In this document: positions 1 to 5,625 of the stretch, piece after piece
Layout of the letters: each line of letters begins with the position of its first letter
How positions within the stretch are numbered: the first letter of the stretch is position 1
NCBI GenBank assembly: GCA_021163525.1
Contig: JAGGTX010000208.1
Location: 1-8,763 of the forward strand
DNA from: Caldifarciminota bacterium
Lineage (GTDB): Bacteria > Hydrothermota > UBA3072 > B12-G15
DNA: 8,763 nt
Reading direction: 5' to 3'
The notes under the pieces: generated by a model
Databases searched by the model: none
What the model was told of the DNA's origin: nothing
Seen by the model: only the letters and a program-made list of their open reading frames with translations
Program-made: the position numbers and the translations under genes

Positions 1-548
1 GGTAGATGGAACCATTGACTCCTTGGTCCATAACCAATAAATCTTCCTCTACCTAAGCCAATATTAAGAACTATGTTCTGGGGCGTTCTCTTTGTTAGAA
101 CGGCATAGAGGGATAGATTCTCGGCAGGGTGATCTGGATAGGAGAGATCGTCATCCCAACCCCCGATGGAGTCGTTTCCTCCCACAGATGATACATTCCC
201 GGTGTAGGTTATGTCATCTACCCCTATACTTATGTCAAGTCCGCTTGGAGAATCAGAATAGACAAGGTACTTGGCTGCGATAACATAGTTTTTCATGGTG
301 TATGCAGTGAATGCAACCTCTAATGTTGGGAGAAATGTGTAGGATATGTTCAGGTAATCAAAGTCTATCGGATGGTTCTCCTGGTTGCTTGTTCCAATGG
401 AGAAGGAACCGTTAAGTCCTATGCGCAGCTGGTTCTGTGGGGAAAGAAAACCTACAGGCGTGTCAATGAATGACGTGGTTCTGTTAAACTCTGCAAAGAC
501 AAACAAGGGAATCATGATTGCAACGAGGAGAGAAAACCTTTTCATCAT
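1..548 (-). CDS. Secreted beta-rich protein, probable outer-membrane protein (3' end outside window)
   Basis: Reading leftward from ATG at 548 the frame stays open to the window edge (182 codons), so the C-terminus is missing. The N-terminus is a Sec-type signal peptide: MMKRF, a hydrophobic stretch to about residue 18, and a likely cut after VFA. The rest is rich in Gly, Asn, Ser, Thr, Tyr and Phe in alternating patterns, with repeated short segments of the type D-I-T-Y-T-G and N-I-S-Y-T-F. This suggests beta strands, as in outer-membrane barrels. I recognise no specific family. The start is supported by the SD AAGGAGG at 555-561, 6 nt before the ATG. The gene follows the Tat-signal protein by 18 nt and looks like the third gene of the tatA operon. 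Outer-membrane location is inference; a periplasmic beta-sandwich protein is the alternative. Confidence 0.75.
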   Translation of the reverse strand, partial: MMKRFSLLVAIMIPLFVFAEFNRTTSFIDTPVGFLSPQNQLRIGLNGSFSIGTSNQENHPIDFDYLNISYTFLPTLEVAFTAYTMKNYVIAAKYLVYSDSPSGLDISIGVDDITYTGNVSSVGGNDSIGGWDDDLSYPDHPAENLSLYAVLTKRTPQNIVLNIGLGRGRFIGYGPRSQWFHL

Positions 549-566
549 TATACACCTCCTTCCTTT

Positions 567-1409
567 TTAAGGGATAATCCTCTGCCCAAGGGCAGACCTC
601 TTACCCGGAGTGTTATCAAAAACCTCTACGATGTAGAAAAGCAAACCAATAAACTTTCTGGAAAAGTTGCCATGGAAGTAACTGTGGATGAGATTGGTAT
701 ATTCCACGCAATCCTTCTCGTAATCTGAAGCATCAGGAGCTTCTGGATGGATAACCCTTGCTATCGTTCTTATTTCATAACTTGGAATGTCAAGAAAGAC
801 AATTGTTGCTATTGGGTTGGCCATAAGATTGAGGAATGAGTGGGTTTCAAAATCTGGTGTGGTGTAGAGTTCCAGTGATGCCTGGAGTTTTCTGTTCAGT
901 ATCTCTGGGTGCTTGTATAAATCACGCAGAAATTCAAGTTTTGTCTTCATGGAACCCTCATAGGTCTTTTTCATATATTCAATTTTTTCCCTGATGAATT
1001 CTTTTTTAGGCACAAAACCAATACCTTTAACTGCATTGTTCAATGTGAACTGGGAATCCTTCCTTCTCACCCCATAGGATGCAACCATGCCAGAGTGGGG
1101 ACCTGCGAGTTCAGGTGGTTCCCCTTTCATTATGTTATCAAGTGTTTCAAGCCTCTTTCTGGTATTCCACTCCATAAAGGGGTCTGGAAGTTCTCTTACC
1201 TTAAAGGTTCTCCATCTTCTCCCTATCTTTGCCCTGATAATATCCTTATCAATGTCACTTGTATCCACAGTGGTCTGCCTGAATTTTCCATTCTTCCAGA
1301 AATGATATTTCTCGGAATGTTCAAGTTCACCACCAAGTAATCTTGGCACACCACCAAAGAGCATTCCGAGTCCTGCAATCTTCAAGAAGTTACGCCTTGA
1401 TATCTTCAT
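567..1409 (-). CDS. Twin-arginine signal protein of unknown family (280 aa)
   Basis: The start ATG at 1409 gives an N-terminus with a perfect twin-arginine motif, S-R-R-N-F-L-K at residues 4-10, followed by a weakly hydrophobic h-region (IAGLGMLFGG, 11-20). This is the signature of folded export by the Tat system. The frame is open 59 codons further upstream, but that stretch is tatA read in another frame. An AAGGAAGAG SD inside tatA precedes the start. No A-x-A cleavage site is evident after the h-region, so the protein may stay membrane-anchored. The mature part is charged and mixed alpha/beta. It has one Cys (C234) and a conserved-looking His/Tyr cluster at 242-246 (H-S-Y-F-H). I see no Fe-S, molybdopterin, flavin or nucleotide motif, so the usual reason for Tat export is not visible. 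The gene overlaps tatA by 20 nt and sits 18 nt before the beta-rich secreted gene. Function is unknown. Confidence 0.8.
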   Translation of the reverse strand: MKISRRNFLKIAGLGMLFGGVPRLLGGELEHSEKYHFWKNGKFRQTTVDTSDIDKDIIRAKIGRRWRTFKVRELPDPFMEWNTRKRLETLDNIMKGEPPELAGPHSGMVASYGVRRKDSQFTLNNAVKGIGFVPKKEFIREKIEYMKKTYEGSMKTKLEFLRDLYKHPEILNRKLQASLELYTTPDFETHSFLNLMANPIATIVFLDIPSYEIRTIARVIHPEAPDASDYEKDCVEYTNLIHSYFHGNFSRKFIGLLFYIVEVFDNTPGKRSALGQRIIP

Positions 1410-1590
1410 TTTTTTTCTCTTCCTTTTCAGGTGCGTCAAGTTCATCCTCAAGGCCTTTAATGGACCTTTTGAACTCACGTATCCCTTTACCAAGGGCCCT
1501 GCCCATCTCAGGGAGCCGTTTTGCACCAAAAAGAAGCAAAACGACCAGAAGTATAAGTATAATCTCCGGCCATCCAATTGTTCCAAACAT
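1390..1590 (-). CDS. tatA: Sec-independent protein translocase subunit TatA/TatE
   Basis: This 66-residue protein matches the TatA family over its whole length: a short N-terminus (MFGTIGWPE), one membrane helix (about residues 8-21), the F-G hinge (21-22), an amphipathic helix beginning A-K-R-L-P-E-M-G-R (23-31), and an acidic/basic tail. TatA oligomerises in the cytoplasmic membrane to form the Tat passage for folded proteins. It normally works with TatC, which is not in this window. The start at 1590 gives the standard family N-terminus but has no SD. An in-frame ATG at 1680 with a strong SD would add 30 Lys-rich residues, which the family does not normally have. The 3' end overlaps the next gene, a protein with a Tat signal, so the two are probably translationally coupled. 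TatB-like function cannot be fully excluded, but the length and hinge fit TatA better. Confidence 0.9.
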   Translation of the reverse strand: MFGTIGWPEIILILLVVLLLFGAKRLPEMGRALGKGIREFKRSIKGLEDELDAPEKEEKKNEDIKA

Positions 1591-1597
1591 TAGTATA

Positions 1598-1626
1598 TTT
1601 ATAAATGATAATTTTGATTTTGTCAA
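1598..1626 (-). promoter_or_regulatory. Sigma70-type promoter for tatA operon
   Basis: On the minus strand the -35 box is a perfect TTGACA (1626-1621). A 17-nt spacer follows, then TATAAA as -10 (1603-1598). Transcription would be expected to start near 1590-1592, at or just before the tatA ATG (1590). That predicts a leaderless or nearly leaderless mRNA. The boxes are seen directly; activity and start site are inference. Confidence 0.6.
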
Positions 1627-1680
1627 ATGTTTTTTGGAACTTTTTTTAATGGTATAAGTCTTTAAGAATGAAAAACGCAT

Positions 1681-1690
1681 AGACACCTCC
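1681..1690 (-). promoter_or_regulatory. Strong Shine-Dalgarno before an alternative in-frame tatA start
   Basis: GGAGGT (1690-1685 on the minus strand) lies 4 nt before an ATG at 1680-1678, in frame with tatA with no stop between. Its spacing resembles that of the SD before the gene at 548. If used, it would make a 96-residue TatA with a basic N-terminal extension, but the tatA promoter at 1598-1626 lies inside that extension. It could serve a longer transcript or be a relic. Confidence 0.4.
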
Positions 1691-1697
1691 AATATGT

Positions 1698-1721
1698 TTC
1701 AGGGGCAGAGATGCCCCTGAA
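1698..1721. repeat. Perfect inverted repeat in the divergent intergenic region
   Basis: The half-sites TTCAGGGGCA and TGCCCCTGAA are exact reverse complements separated by GAGA, giving a 10-bp stem with a 4-nt loop. It lies between the two divergent promoters, 6 nt upstream of the plus-strand -35 box and 7 nt from the SD at 1685-1690. No good T-tract follows on either strand, so an intrinsic terminator is poorly supported. An operator for a dimeric regulator or a structured mRNA leader on the minus strand is more plausible. Confidence 0.6.
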
Positions 1722-1727
1722 TCTTTG

Positions 1728-1755
1728 TTGACACATAAAAAATAGAAGGTATATT
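1728..1755 (+). promoter_or_regulatory. Sigma70-type promoter for the gene at 1775
   Basis: A perfect TTGACA (1728-1733) is followed by a 16-nt spacer and TATATT (1750-1755). Transcription is expected near 1761-1763, leaving a leader of about 12 nt that holds little besides the SD GAGGAGG (1764-1770) before the ATG at 1775. Confidence 0.65.
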
Positions 1756-1774
1756 TAAAAAAAGAGGAGGAGAT

Positions 1775-2518
1775 ATGAATCTGCTTTTTATTTTGGCAAT
1801 GATAGTTCCACTGGATACCTTTGAAATGGCCTCAGGGGTGCGTGTGAAAGGCGATAACCTTTACCTCAGTGGTGGTTTCAGGGGTGGTTATGTTATCTAC
1901 AAGATAAAGGTGCCTGAAGGTGCAGTGAAGTTCAGAATGAGTCTGAAGATGAAGAATCTTTCTGGTTCAAGTATGGGGATATATTTAAAGAATTGGGGAA
2001 AGATGCGTTCCACAAACCTTCCACCAAGAATTACAAAGATTGATTCCTCCTTCTTTTTATGGGAGGCCACAGACATGGATGAGTGGTTCTCTTCCAGACC
2101 AGAGTTCCTTTACCTTAAACAGGGTGAGTCATTCAAATTTGTGAAGGATGGGTATATAAAAATTTTGCTGTATGCAGGTGGAGGTTTTTTTAAGAGGGGT
2201 AGGTTCCTGATAAAGAAGATAGATATAGATTTTTCATGCATTCCAGACACCCTGTATAAGCTTATCAAGACTGATACATTGCTCGGAATAGATGGAGAGA
2301 GGATTTATGCAGAGGCCTTTTTCAGATACCCATCTGGAAGGAATGAGGCTCAGAAGAGGGCACTTGCACTGAGGGGTGCACGTATTATTGGAGAGAAGAG
2401 AATTCAGGATGTTTTCAGGAAAGCGGGTTTACCTGTCCCTGAAAATTTTGAGGTTCTCAGCGCAGATTACAGGGATGACGGTGTTATTGTGAAGGTGTCC
2501 GCATTCCTTAACCTTTAA
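1775..2518 (+). CDS. Secreted protein with C-terminal LPP20/FlgT-N-like domain
   Basis: This is a 247-residue protein with a clear SD (GAGGAGG, 1764-1770) 4 nt before the ATG. The N-terminus has a short hydrophobic stretch (NLLFILAMIVPL, residues 2-13) that looks like a brief export signal, without a lipobox Cys. Residues about 18-155 are beta-rich with many Gly and aromatic residues and end in a strand series with F-L-I-K-K-I-D-I; this resembles a beta-sandwich but no family is recognised. Residues about 175-245 fit the LPP20/FlgT N-terminal pattern: a strand with A-E-A-F, an Ala-rich helix (E-A-Q-K-R-A-L-A-L-R-G-A-R, 191-203) continuing into a loop, and final strands D-D-G-V-I-V-K-V-S-A. 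In known families this fold sits in cell-envelope proteins. The gene stands alone between its own promoter and the tRNA promoter. The domain call is by pattern only. Confidence 0.75.
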   Translation: MNLLFILAMIVPLDTFEMASGVRVKGDNLYLSGGFRGGYVIYKIKVPEGAVKFRMSLKMKNLSGSSMGIYLKNWGKMRSTNLPPRITKIDSSFFLWEATDMDEWFSSRPEFLYLKQGESFKFVKDGYIKILLYAGGGFFKRGRFLIKKIDIDFSCIPDTLYKLIKTDTLLGIDGERIYAEAFFRYPSGRNEAQKRALALRGARIIGEKRIQDVFRKAGLPVPENFEVLSADYRDDGVIVKVSAFLNL

Positions 2519-2523
2519 TGGGG

Positions 2524-2551
2524 TTGACCATACAATCAGGGTTGATATATT
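2524..2551 (+). promoter_or_regulatory. Promoter for tRNA-Thr/tRNA-Ser and probably the downstream genes
   Basis: TTGACC (2524-2529), a 16-nt spacer and TATATT (2546-2551) place the transcript start near 2558-2559, just before the mature tRNA-Thr at 2561. It begins 6 nt after the stop codon of the preceding gene. No other promoter is evident before the HEAT-like gene, so this is probably the promoter of the whole plus-strand unit. Confidence 0.6.
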
Positions 2552-2560
2552 TAATTGAGT

Positions 2561-2632
2561 GCTGGTGTAGCTCAATGGTAGAGCAGCGCATTCGTAATGC
2601 GCAGGGTAGCGGTTCAAATCCGCTCACCAGCT
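2561..2632 (+). tRNA. tRNA-Thr(CGU)
   Basis: A full cloverleaf can be drawn. The acceptor is GCTGGTG/CACCAGC (2561-2567 with 2625-2631) and the D-arm is GCTC/GAGC. The anticodon arm is GCGCA/TGCGC around loop TTCGTAA, with anticodon CGT reading ACG. The T-arm is AGCGG/CCGCT with loop TTCAAAT. The first acceptor pairs G1:C72 and C2:G71 agree with known Thr identity elements. The discriminator would be T at 2632. CCA is not encoded, so it must be added by nucleotidyltransferase. Confidence 0.97.
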
Positions 2633-2637
2633 AAAGA

Positions 2638-2727
2638 GGAGAGGTGTCCGAGCTGGCTTAAGGAGCACGATTGGAAATCGTGTGGGGGACGAAAGTCTCC
2701 TCGCGGGTTCGAATCCCGCCCTCTCCG
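2638..2727 (+). tRNA. tRNA-Ser(GGA)
   Basis: This is a 90-nt class II tRNA. The acceptor is GGAGAGG/CCTCTCC (2638-2644 with 2720-2726). The anticodon stem is CACGA/TCGTG around loop TTGGAAA, with anticodon GGA (2673-2675) reading TCC/TCT. A long variable arm closes with GGGGAC/GTCTCC on a GAAA tetraloop, as serine tRNAs require. The T-arm is GCGGG/CCCGC with loop TTCGAAT and the discriminator is G at 2727. CCA is not encoded. It starts 5 nt after tRNA-Thr, and the next coding start is 11 nt after its end. Confidence 0.97.
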
Positions 2728-2738
2728 TTATCAAAAAA

Positions 2739-4280
2739 ATGGAAAGGGAACAACAGGTAAAAAGGTTCATAAACTCACTTCTCAAGACCATCAAGGGGCT
2801 TAAACTGTATAGAAGCAGGTCAAAACTCCCCAAAAAATTTTTGAAAGAAACATATGATACTTTACTGGAGCTTCTAAAAGATGGGCATCAGACCTTTGAT
2901 ATTGATACAGAAAGAATCCTTTACAACGGGAAGGAGGTTTACAGGGATGGTAACAAAATAACAAGCCTACCTCTATTCTTTTATAGGAACGGTATAAGGA
3001 GTATAACATTCCTTGAAGGACTGGAACTGGAAGAACTTGAAAGATTTGTTGATATTGTTGCAAAGAGCGAGTTTGTTTCTGACCTTAATCTTTCTGAAGA
3101 CCTCTGGGAGAATAATTTTGTAAACATAATCTTTACTATCGTTGAACTCCCCATGGGTGATTATTCCTGGATTGTTGAAGACAGGGTGGATGTTTATAAT
3201 GGTGGGATGAAATTTGCAGGGGTATTGCCTCCGGAGGAAGAAAAGATAGAAAAGGACGAAACCAGGGAATATGGAAGTGGACTTCTTTTGATAGAGGACA
3301 AAGAGGATACACTCATAAAAACAGTGTTCAATCTTATTCTGCTTGAAAACAATGAAGAAAGGATTATTCAGGTTACTTCTGTGCTTGGGGAATATCTGGA
3401 AAGGAGCATAGAGGATGGAGATGCTGTCCCCCTGCTGATTTTTTTGAGGTATCTTGATGAGAACATTGATAAAATAAAGGTGGGTAAAGAGTATGTTTAT
3501 GATTTAAAGAGAATACTCTGTGAAGAAAAGGCCTTGAATCTTTATTCATCCCTTTTAAAGTCAGGGGAAAAGAGCAATATTCCACTTGTAATGGAACTCC
3601 TCGGAACCTGTGAGGAGGGTGCAGTTAAGGTGATTCAGGAGACACTTGATGACATCACGGATAAGGAGATTGTGAGGGAGATGGGTAGAATACTTTACAG
3701 GGTTGGTTCTAATGACCCGCATTCCATTGTCTATCTGCTGGAATCTGATAATCCAAGGGTGGTTTTTCTTGGGCTTGAGGTGGTTAAGGCACTTTCAGAC
3801 AAAACCTTTGTCCCTTACCTTGAGAAACTTTTGAAGGAAAACAGATACAAGGAGAAGGTGATAAAGATACTTATCCCCCTCGTGCCAAGGGAGAGGCTTT
3901 TTCAATTGCTTGAATCAGAGGATTACACAATAAGGATGAATGTTTATAGAGCCATCAGGTTTCTCACAGGAGAGGATGAGGCAGAAATATTCCTGGAGAA
4001 GGTAAATTCACCCGATTTCTGGAATCTATCTTCGGATGAGAGGAGGCTCATTCTGAAGATACTCTCAACCTATAAATCCTATGACACAGTCCGTGCACTT
4101 TCAAGGATTTTGAGTAAGTACACGATGAATCCAGAGCATATTGAAACCAAAAAATATGCTGTTAAGATGCTTGGTCAGGTTGGAACAGAGGATGCCATCG
4201 CAGTATTGAAAAAACACAGGTGGTCAAGGCATATAAGAAGCACAGTGAAGGAGGTATTAAGGAGACATGAAAAAGGTTGA
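2739..4280 (+). CDS. HEAT-like repeat protein with N-terminal domain shared with the adjacent HD-GYP protein
   Basis: This is a 513-residue soluble protein with no signal or membrane helix. Residues about 10-135 form an alpha/beta domain (F-I-N-S-L-L-K-T-I-K-G-L-K-L-Y at 10-24, strand I-L-Y-N-G-K-E-V at 60-67, N-G-I-R-S-I-T-F-L-E-G-L at 84-95) that aligns with the start of the next protein. A charged linker (about 160-190) follows, then helical HEAT/Armadillo-like repeats to the C-terminus, for example N-P-R-V-V-F-L-G-L-E-V-V-K-A-L (338-352) and Y-T-I-R-M-N-V-Y-R-A-I (396-406). Such repeats usually bind other proteins. ATG 2739 is the start because the upstream open frame is tRNA-Ser; there is no SD and only 11 nt separates it from the tRNA end. 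The 3' end overlaps the HD-GYP gene by 14 nt. It is probably a partner or regulator of that enzyme; this is inference. Confidence 0.85.
   Translation: MEREQQVKRFINSLLKTIKGLKLYRSRSKLPKKFLKETYDTLLELLKDGHQTFDIDTERILYNGKEVYRDGNKITSLPLFFYRNGIRSITFLEGLELEELERFVDIVAKSEFVSDLNLSEDLWENNFVNIIFTIVELPMGDYSWIVEDRVDVYNGGMKFAGVLPPEEEKIEKDETREYGSGLLLIEDKEDTLIKTVFNLILLENNEERIIQVTSVLGEYLERSIEDGDAVPLLIFLRYLDENIDKIKVGKEYVYDLKRILCEEKALNLYSSLLKSGEKSNIPLVMELLGTCEEGAVKVIQETLDDITDKEIVREMGRILYRVGSNDPHSIVYLLESDNPRVVFLGLEVVKALSDKTFVPYLEKLLKENRYKEKVIKILIPLVPRERLFQLLESEDYTIRMNVYRAIRFLTGEDEAEIFLEKVNSPDFWNLSSDERRLILKILSTYKSYDTVRALSRILSKYTMNPEHIETKKYAVKMLGQVGTEDAIAVLKKHRWSRHIRSTVKEVLRRHEKG
4248..4264 (+). promoter_or_regulatory. 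Tandem Shine-Dalgarno sites for the HD-GYP start
   Basis: GAAGGAGGT (4248-4255) and AAGGAG (4259-4264) both lie inside the end of the HEAT-like gene, about 11 and 2 nt before ATG 4267. Together with the 14-nt gene overlap they fix this start and suggest translational coupling. Confidence 0.6.
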
Positions 4281-5622
4281 AAACTTCATTATTTATTTAA
4301 CCTCTTCAATAAGAACAGCCTCTTACTTTGAGAAAGGAAGCAAGACATTTGACACACACATCCAGCATTTGTGGAACAGTATAAACCAATTTTTTAAGGA
4401 GCAGGGAAGTCTGAAGATAAAGATAAGTTCTTATTACATTTTTGTGAATGAGAACAGATTCAACATCTCCATTGGAATCATAGGTGCATACAGGATGTTG
4501 ATAAATGAACTCCTTGGAAGGGGTATTTCAGGTGTTACTTTTAATCAGGATGTATCCGTGAATGATATAAAGGAATTCATTTTCATCATTGGAAGAAGTC
4601 GTCTCTCTTCAAAATCCTATGAAGAGATTGAAAGGTTGATTGAGAAGAGGGGCATTAAAGGGATAGAGATAGAGAGGAAAGGGGATGAGGAAATCACAAC
4701 CGAGGGTGCAGGTTCTCTGAGGAGGGCAGCAATAGCAGGATTCCTCAATTCTATATTTTACCTCAAGGATGCCATGGAAAATGTAAGGCTTGGAAGGTCA
4801 ATCAATGTCACACGGGCAAGGAAGATAATCAGAAATTTCATTGATATGGTTACACAGGATGAGTTTTTTGTTATAGGTCTAACCACTATCAAAAATATAG
4901 GTTCTTATACCCTGAATCACTCTGTAAATGTATGTGTTCTATCCATTGCAGTGGGGTTAAAACTGGGGCTTAATAGAAGGGATATTGCTGAACTTGGGAT
5001 TGCAGGGCTCTTCCATGATATTGGGAAGGTTGATATACCGGATGAGATTATAGAAAAACCAGAACCATTAACAGAAGAGGAGTTTGAACAGATAAAGAAA
5101 CATCCCTATCTCGGTGCAGAGAGGGTGATACTTCTCAAGGGGATGAAAAATATCCCTGCTTTTGCAGTGAGGGGTATCCTTGAGCACCACATTGATTACA
5201 ATGGTAAAGGCTATCCTGAAATAAATATTGACAAACCAAGCCTCTTTGCAAGGATTATCAGGGTAGTGGACACATACGATGCCATGACAACGCCAAGGGT
5301 TTATCAAAAAAAACCCTATACCCCTGAAAATGCACTGAAATACATAATATCAAAAAAAGGCGAAGTTTTTGACCCCATAGTTGTTGATGCCTTTGTTGAG
5401 ATGATGGGGGTTTATCCACCGGGGAGTGTGGTAGAACTTGATACGGGAGAGATAGGGATTGTGATTTCTCCGACAACCGTTGTAATTATTGATAAGCACG
5501 GAAAGGAGATTTCAAGAACAGAAGATATTTACAGGATAGTCAGGGCCCTTACACCAGAAGAGGCAGGGATAGACCCATCCATTGTTTATTTTGCACTTGG
5601 AACAGGCCCGGAAGAAGATTAA
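4267..5622 (+). CDS. HD-GYP domain phosphodiesterase (probable cyclic-di-GMP hydrolase)
   Basis: This is a 451-residue cytoplasmic protein. Residues about 7-135 match the N-terminal domain of the preceding HEAT-like protein, and about 150-205 is a helical connector. The HD-GYP core spans about 210-375 with its signature residues present: N-H-S (217-219), H-D-I-G-K (250-254), H-P-x-x-G (279-283), E-H-H (306-308), G-Y-P (315-317) and D-T-Y-D-A-M-T (335-341). Known HD-GYP enzymes use these His/Asp residues to hold a di- or tri-iron centre and hydrolyse cyclic-di-GMP, or in some cases cGAMP. The H-H...G-K-G-Y-P signature suggests an active enzyme. A C-terminal beta-rich tail (about 386-425, G-S-V-V-E-L-D-T-G-E) is common after such domains. 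There is no receiver, GAF or membrane segment, so input probably comes through the N-terminal domain. The stop lies 3 nt from the stop of the convergent methyltransferase gene. Confidence 0.92.
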   Translation: MKKVENFIIYLTSSIRTASYFEKGSKTFDTHIQHLWNSINQFFKEQGSLKIKISSYYIFVNENRFNISIGIIGAYRMLINELLGRGISGVTFNQDVSVNDIKEFIFIIGRSRLSSKSYEEIERLIEKRGIKGIEIERKGDEEITTEGAGSLRRAAIAGFLNSIFYLKDAMENVRLGRSINVTRARKIIRNFIDMVTQDEFFVIGLTTIKNIGSYTLNHSVNVCVLSIAVGLKLGLNRRDIAELGIAGLFHDIGKVDIPDEIIEKPEPLTEEEFEQIKKHPYLGAERVILLKGMKNIPAFAVRGILEHHIDYNGKGYPEINIDKPSLFARIIRVVDTYDAMTTPRVYQKKPYTPENALKYIISKKGEVFDPIVVDAFVEMMGVYPPGSVVELDTGEIGIVISPTTVVIIDKHGKEISRTEDIYRIVRALTPEEAGIDPSIVYFALGTGPEED

Positions 5623-5625
5623 GTT

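Noticed and set aside
92..283. Plus-strand open frame opposite the beta-rich secreted gene
   Set aside because: Antisense shadow rich in Arg/His with no SD; the minus strand encodes a coherent protein with signal peptide.
1410..1586. Open reading frame extending the Tat-signal protein 59 codons upstream
   Set aside because: It is tatA read in another frame. The twin-arginine motif must lie at the N-terminus, which ATG 1409 provides.
1343..1657. 104-codon plus-strand open frame opposite tatA
   Set aside because: Low-complexity Ser/Phe-rich shadow of tatA and the Tat passenger, without SD or promoter.
1698..1730. Inverted repeat as a plus-strand intrinsic terminator
   Set aside because: The stem is followed by TCTTTGTTG, not a T-run, and no plus-strand gene ends just upstream.
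2682..2738. In-frame ATG at 2682 as the start of the HEAT-like gene
   Set aside because: It lies inside tRNA-Ser and would translate its variable and T arms; ATG 2739 gives a start matching the domain boundary.
2624..2833. Minus-strand open frame across the tRNA-Ser gene
   Set aside because: Commonly mis-annotated antisense-of-tRNA peptide; no ribosome site or domain.
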